From an uncultured Bacteroidota bacterium (lineage in GTDB: Bacteria; Bacteroidota; Bacteroidia; AKYH767-A; OLB10): DNA of 64,000 bases. The DNA lies in contig CAIRUC010000125.1 of NCBI GenBank assembly GCA_903881665.1, positions 1-64,000 on the forward strand, in the 5' to 3' direction. Made by a program: the position numbers and the translations under genes. The notes beneath the pieces were generated by a model. It did not search any database, was not told the DNA's origin, and saw nothing but the letters and a program-made list of their open reading frames with translations. This document shows, piece after piece, positions 59,400-64,000 of the stretch (positions are counted from its first letter, which is position 1; each line of letters starts with the position of its first letter).

Positions 59400-60767
59400 C
59401 TATTTCTGCACCACCACTTTCTTCGTTGTTAAAGTTTCGCTCCCGCTGATTTTTACGAGGTAATTTCCGCTATAAAGTGTGCGAGTGTCGAGGTAGGTGT
59501 TGGTCGCTCCTGCCGTAATAGTTGATTGTTGAACCAACTTTCCCGTTTCATCAAATAATTCTACTTTTAAATTTTCTTTATTTAATCCCATCACTTGTAC
59601 AGCAATAAAATCATTGGTAGGATTTGGGAAAATAGTTGTTTTGAAGTCGTTTGTATTTATGCTTGTAACGCCTGTAGTTGGTGTGTAAACTGTTGTTGGC
59701 TCTGTTATAGTAGTAACTTTTCTATTAGCATATACTCCGTAGAATGTTGGTCCTACGGCATAAGGATATGCTGAATTCCAATTACTATCTACTGTGCAGA
59801 AGTAACAATATATTCCATTTGGATACTCAGGTGTTTTGCAGAGTCTTCCGTTATGTGCATCTAAATAATCTAATTGACCAGGATGCGCTATAAATTCATA
59901 GTCTTCTCTGAAATAACCTAATGGATACGTTGTGTTCACTACTGGCCCTGCGGTTACAGTCGCTCCTGTAGGGCTCGTTGTTCGTGTAGTGATGTTACGC
60001 AGTTGATATCCAGATTTCATGCGCACAATAGCTCCTATTCCGTTTGTATCGGCATAAGCGTAGGCTCCATAGATCGGAAATCCATCGTAAGCATATCCGA
60101 TTAACGGTGAATGTTGCGCGCTGTCGATGGCATATAATCCATCGGCATCATATAAATTACAAATAGTAGATACAACATTTAAATCAAGTTTAAATGCAGA
60201 AGGGTTTTGATGGTGGTGGTAGTTGCCCATAGCCGGATGTGCTTTCGAGCAATCAAAGCCCGGCCTTTCAGCAGGCACAGCATCTCTATTCCATGGTAAG
60301 TTAGCTAATGGTCCTCCAGGACAAGGAGCATTCCCTGGGCCGCCGCATAATGCGCTTGTGGTGGAATTCCATGCTACGCCATCGCGATAATCAAATAAAG
60401 CCACGCCATTAATGAAAATACCGATGTTACCTCCAGTAGTTGCTGCTGCAGTTCCAGTATTTTGTGTAGGAGCTAAGGGAATTTTAAAAATAGCATTTTG
60501 GTTGGTTGCAACTGAAGGATTATTAAAGAATGGACCTGTAGGATACGCCGGTACTCCTGTTGTATGAACATAAACGCCAGTTGTTGAATATTCAACCGTT
60601 TGGCAGTTTACTAAAATTCCGTTCGATTGTGCCGTAAAATTTCCGGATATATAATATGTTCCGGTAACAGAATTGTTTTGCAAAAACGAAGTGATGGCGG
60701 GATTTAATTGCGCCATACTTGACAAACCAAATAATAGAAGGGGTAACATTAAGCACTTTTTAAACAT
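59400..60767 (-). CDS. YHYH domain protein with T9SS type A sorting domain
   Basis: MGNYHHHQNPSAFKLDL, HSPLIGYAYDGFPIYGAYAY; C-terminal IFPNPTNDFIAVQV...GNYLVKISG. Confidence 0.9.
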   Translation of the reverse strand: MFKKCLMLPLLLFGLSSMAQLNPAITSFLQNNSVTGTYYISGNFTAQSNGILVNCQTVEYSTTGVYVHTTGVPAYPTGPFFNNPSVATNQNAIFKIPLAPTQNTGTAAATTGGNIGIFINGVALFDYRDGVAWNSTTSALCGGPGNAPCPGGPLANLPWNRDAVPAERPGFDCSKAHPAMGNYHHHQNPSAFKLDLNVVSTICNLYDADGLYAIDSAQHSPLIGYAYDGFPIYGAYAYADTNGIGAIVRMKSGYQLRNITTRTTSPTGATVTAGPVVNTTYPLGYFREDYEFIAHPGQLDYLDAHNGRLCKTPEYPNGIYCYFCTVDSNWNSAYPYAVGPTFYGVYANRKVTTITEPTTVYTPTTGVTSINTNDFKTTIFPNPTNDFIAVQVMGLNKENLKVELFDETGKLVQQSTITAGATNTYLDTRTLYSGNYLVKISGSETLTTKKVVVQK

Positions 60768-60818
60768 AATAAATAGTTTTTAGGGTGAGGTTTAGTGGAA
60801 TTAGACGACGACATCTAT

Positions 60819-61853
60819 TTAATCCTTCGATGAATTTAGGAATAATTCTTTAGGATAAAAGAACTTTGAATTAAATAAAAATGTTTTATCGGTAAGCGAT
60901 AGTAGAAATGCGGTGAGATCCACTTTTTCATTCGGAGAAAGTACGATGGGGGTTTTTAGTTCATCAGCAAGTGTTTTGCTTTTTTGAATACCTGAAGTAT
61001 AATGATTCAACACATCTGCCATTCTTTTCATTCGTCCGTCGTGCATATAAGGATATGAAAATTCAATGTTGCGTAGTGTTGGCACTTTAAATTTAAGCGA
61101 GTCTTTCGCATTATTAGTTACACGATAACGACCATAGTCATTCAAGGTAGTATCAACGGATAGTCCGTTATTCATGAATGAATCGTTTGTAAACAATGGT
61201 TCTTTGTGGCAAGACGAACAGTTTTTCTTAAATAATAAATATCCGTTGTTCTCTTGCGCAGTATACAATACTTCTTTACGCATCACGCTATCGTACTTCG
61301 AATTTGCAGAGATAAGCGTTAGCATAAATTGGGAAATGGCTTTTAAGGTGTTTTCTCCCGTAATGTTAGAGTCGCCGAAGGCTGCATAAAACAATTGCGG
61401 ATAAATAAAAGTATGTTGCATTTTAGACGCCACTTGAACGATATTTTCGTCCATCTCTACAGGATTGCTTATTGGCGCCAAAGCTTGCACGTCGAGGTGA
61501 TTAACGGCTCCATCGCGCATGAACAATTTCTGCCATGCTAAATTCATTAGAGCAGGAGCGTTTCGAAATCCAATTTTATCTTCAATTCCATGACTTAAGG
61601 CATGATCGATATGTGTGAAGGCCGAAAACTGAGAGTGACAACTCGCGCACGAAATCATATTATTGCGCGAAAGTATAGGATCATAAAATAAAGCTCGTCC
61701 TAATTGGATTTTGGGTGATGTTAACGCGTTTTTTGAGAAATCATAACTCGGCTTTGGGAAATTCGATGGAACTTGAAATAAATAATCATTACTTGATTGA
61801 AAGGCAAGCATAAATAACAGTAAAACATACAGAATAAGAATTCGCAATTTCAT
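60819..61853 (-). CDS. Di-heme cytochrome c peroxidase family protein (MbnH-like)
   Basis: Two CxxCH sites (CASCHSQFSAFTH; CSSCHKEPLFTND); LGRALFYDPILSRNNMISCASCH. Confidence 0.93.
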   Translation of the reverse strand: MKLRILILYVLLLFMLAFQSSNDYLFQVPSNFPKPSYDFSKNALTSPKIQLGRALFYDPILSRNNMISCASCHSQFSAFTHIDHALSHGIEDKIGFRNAPALMNLAWQKLFMRDGAVNHLDVQALAPISNPVEMDENIVQVASKMQHTFIYPQLFYAAFGDSNITGENTLKAISQFMLTLISANSKYDSVMRKEVLYTAQENNGYLLFKKNCSSCHKEPLFTNDSFMNNGLSVDTTLNDYGRYRVTNNAKDSLKFKVPTLRNIEFSYPYMHDGRMKRMADVLNHYTSGIQKSKTLADELKTPIVLSPNEKVDLTAFLLSLTDKTFLFNSKFFYPKELFLNSSKD

Positions 61854-62548
61854 TATTGGTTACAGCTAAAAGATTGGGCTACAATTTTAGAAAGTTTAAT
61901 TGCTTCCTTGCATGGCGACATAATATGATTTTGTGTTGTTAAATCGATGTTATTAAAAATGTTATCGGCATCAAGAACAAGTTTGATATCACGTAGGTTC
62001 TTTACGTTGAACGTTATTGTTTGCAAAGAATTATTAGGCGATGCATATCCGCCGAGATGAAATTGAACTTCGTGATTTCTAGTATTGCTTTTATTACTTC
62101 TTCCTTCTAACTTAAAATTGACATAACCACTTTGCCAAGTCCAGTACATGCCGTTGGTTGGATCTAAAGCTCCTCCCAATGCACCACTTACGTTCGTGAT
62201 ACTATCTATACCAAGATTAAATACTACTTTGTTGTATGTAGTATTTTCACTGTTCTCCATTATAAAATGATGGGTTGTTGGAATAGCCTCATCGAATAAA
62301 TGAAAACTATTATGTTCTTGAAAAACAAGGGTATCATTCTTGTAAAAGCGAAAATTAGAAAGATAAAACTTCAGCACATCAATCTGAAAACTAGTATTTT
62401 CATTCATTTGGCCCGTAGTATCGGAAAGAATAAGTTCATTATTAGAAATGTTCAGATTAATACTTACTTTAATTCGATCGGATTGTGCCGATGAAAAAAG
62501 CGCTCTGCTTAACAATAAAAAAACAATAAGGCCCTTAATGCTTCTCAT
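61853..62548 (-). CDS. MbnP family protein
   Basis: IDVLKFYLSNFRFYKNDTLV...LGIDSITNVSGALGGALDPTNGMYWTWQSGYVNFKLEG characteristic of MbnP. Confidence 0.9.
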   Translation of the reverse strand: MRSIKGLIVFLLLSRALFSSAQSDRIKVSINLNISNNELILSDTTGQMNENTSFQIDVLKFYLSNFRFYKNDTLVFQEHNSFHLFDEAIPTTHHFIMENSENTTYNKVVFNLGIDSITNVSGALGGALDPTNGMYWTWQSGYVNFKLEGRSNKSNTRNHEVQFHLGGYASPNNSLQTITFNVKNLRDIKLVLDADNIFNNIDLTTQNHIMSPCKEAIKLSKIVAQSFSCNQ

Positions 62549-62993
62549 TTCTTAATGGGCGCGGTCCAAATAATTTAGCAAGATCGTTGGTTAATTTATA
62601 AAAATCAGTTAGCTGATCGGGTTTGCACATTTTTTTAATATCACTAAAATGTTTGTAATGTATTACCTCAATATGTTCATGCTCTTTACCAAGTTCTACT
62701 ATCAGAGAATCGGCTAAAGAGGTATTGTTGTCTGATTGCAAACAAGAATACAGCTGCTCCTTCAAGGACTTGATTTTATTTTCAGAAACATTAATGTTTC
62801 CTCTATGCCACTTTATCAACTTATCAAATTCTTCTTTTTGATTGGCGTCAAAATGTAGTTTTTCTGTGAAAACTTCTCTTGGGTCTCTTTCCTTAATTCT
62901 TTGTGGATTATGCGCTATGAAGAACCATATTAAAAATAAGTTCAGGCACAATAATAAGATAGACAATACGCCATATAATTTTACCTTATTCAT
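62535..62993 (-). CDS. Periplasmic Spy/CpxP/CnrR-like sensor protein
   Basis: N-terminal TM, helical FDANQKEEFDKLIKWHRGNINVSENKIKSLKEQLYSCL; sits between anti-sigma-like gene and MbnP. Confidence 0.7.
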   Translation of the reverse strand: MNKVKLYGVLSILLLCLNLFLIWFFIAHNPQRIKERDPREVFTEKLHFDANQKEEFDKLIKWHRGNINVSENKIKSLKEQLYSCLQSDNNTSLADSLIVELGKEHEHIEVIHYKHFSDIKKMCKPDQLTDFYKLTNDLAKLFGPRPLRNEKH

Positions 62994-63244
62994 TTGTATA
63001 TAGTGTTATCAGATGTTAAATGCATTAAATTAGCGTACGATTCTAGGCTGTTGTCTGATTTAGAATAATTAATGAATGTAGCTAAATTTAAACAAAGAAT
63101 TGCAATTAAAGAAAGGCTAATAACTTTAATTTGCAGACTAGAAATCATTCCAGTGTTGTCATTAGAAATGCGTTGCTTTATTCGTGTAAACAGAAAGGGG
63201 GAAACTTCTACCTTGTGAATGTTTTCCAGATTTTCGAAATTCAT
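62990..63244 (-). CDS. Small membrane protein, candidate anti-sigma factor
   Basis: 84 aa, one TM helix, directly downstream of ECF sigma gene, ATGA overlap with next ORF. Confidence 0.6.
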   Translation of the reverse strand: MNFENLENIHKVEVSPFLFTRIKQRISNDNTGMISSLQIKVISLSLIAILCLNLATFINYSKSDNSLESYANLMHLTSDNTIYK

Positions 63245-63281
63245 GCTTTGGGGTTATAATTATTAGACGACATACTTTTTT

Positions 63282-63803
63282 TTATCCTTCGGTGTTCTTA
63301 ATTTTTATTGCAAGGCCCGTTTTTGCCCTTTGAATTAATGATTCGACAGCCTTAAGACTCATGTTCATTATTTGAGCTACTTCCGCTTGCGGTAATTGCT
63401 CTATTTTATGCAGAATCAATGCTGTTTTCTGCTTCTCGGGTAATCGGTTTATATGTCCAAACAAAATTTTAAGCGCCTCCTTATCTTCCATTTGGACGCC
63501 AGGATGATTAAACTCCGTTGGTGTATTTATTTCATTGGTAAAATCATCTGAAAAAAAGCCTGCAATAAAGCCAAATCGTTTCTTTCTTTTCTTCGCTTTA
63601 ATAAAATCGAGACTTTTATTTATCGTGATCTGATAAACCCAAGTAGAGATCGCAGCTTCTTCCCTAAAAGTACTTAGTGCATAAAACACAGAAACAAAAA
63701 CATCTTGGGTAATTTCCTCAGCATCTTCTATGTTTTGCACATATTGTAGGGCCAAGTTGTAGACCATGTTTTTATATCTAATATAAAGTTCTTCTAAATT
63801 CAA
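63282..63803 (-). CDS. ECF-type RNA polymerase sigma factor
   Basis: Region 2 YVQNIEDAEEITQDVFVSVFYALSTFREEAAISTWVYQITINKSLDFIKAKKR; region 4 LPEKQKTALILHKIEQLPQAEVAQIMNMSLKAVESLIQRAK. Confidence 0.95.
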   Translation of the reverse strand: MNLEELYIRYKNMVYNLALQYVQNIEDAEEITQDVFVSVFYALSTFREEAAISTWVYQITINKSLDFIKAKKRKKRFGFIAGFFSDDFTNEINTPTEFNHPGVQMEDKEALKILFGHINRLPEKQKTALILHKIEQLPQAEVAQIMNMSLKAVESLIQRAKTGLAIKIKNTEG

Positions 63804-64000
63804 TTAGGGTTAATTATTGTATGTTGATACGAAATTACTAAAATACTACCGTACAAAAATACAATCTATACTAATCCAATAAAACAAAGTAGTTGCTAGT
63901 TGTGGTGAATTAAGCGTTTTAATAGGAGAAAAATTAGCATATCCGTTTTCATCTAACTAATAACTATTGGCCTAGTTGTTTCAAAATTAATGCGAAACCA

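Noticed and set aside
1-64000. tRNA or rRNA genes
   Set aside because: No T-loop/acceptor arrangement or rRNA core sequence recognised by eye; tRNAscan-SE would be decisive.

Overview
The window is a Bacteroidota-type chromosome segment. Support comes from several T9SS type-A C-terminal sorting domains, a DUF4271–hemD pair, rnpA–yidD–S41 order and DUF4907/DUF3078-type proteins. Housekeeping genes include gpsA, meaB, ctpA-like S41, yidD, rnpA, hemD, uvrC, rpiB, a phosphoglucose/phosphomannose isomerase and glycosyltransferases. No rRNA, tRNA or CRISPR array was recognised. The left end carries a Fic gene, an hsdR-like 5' stub fused to a DinB fragment (a deletion or chimeric junction), and a cobalamin riboswitch controlling a BtuB-like receptor divergent from meaB. 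Three regions merit most attention. (1) 33963-48495: a tightly coupled, apparently SusC/SusD-less glucan locus (TIM-barrel glycosidase, two beta-barrel-like proteins, lipoproteins, GH3, GH16) followed by two T9SS proteins built of tandem Cys-bearing carbohydrate-binding-like modules. (2) 48990-55773: an accessory island with a VWA protein, two different proteins sharing a homologous C-terminal domain, small membrane proteins and a J-domain-like protein. (3) 59348-63803: a translationally coupled ECF sigma / anti-sigma-like / periplasmic sensor-like / MbnP / MbnH-like di-heme / YHYH operon, probably metal- or redox-responsive. All product calls come from reading motifs by eye; no database search was run.
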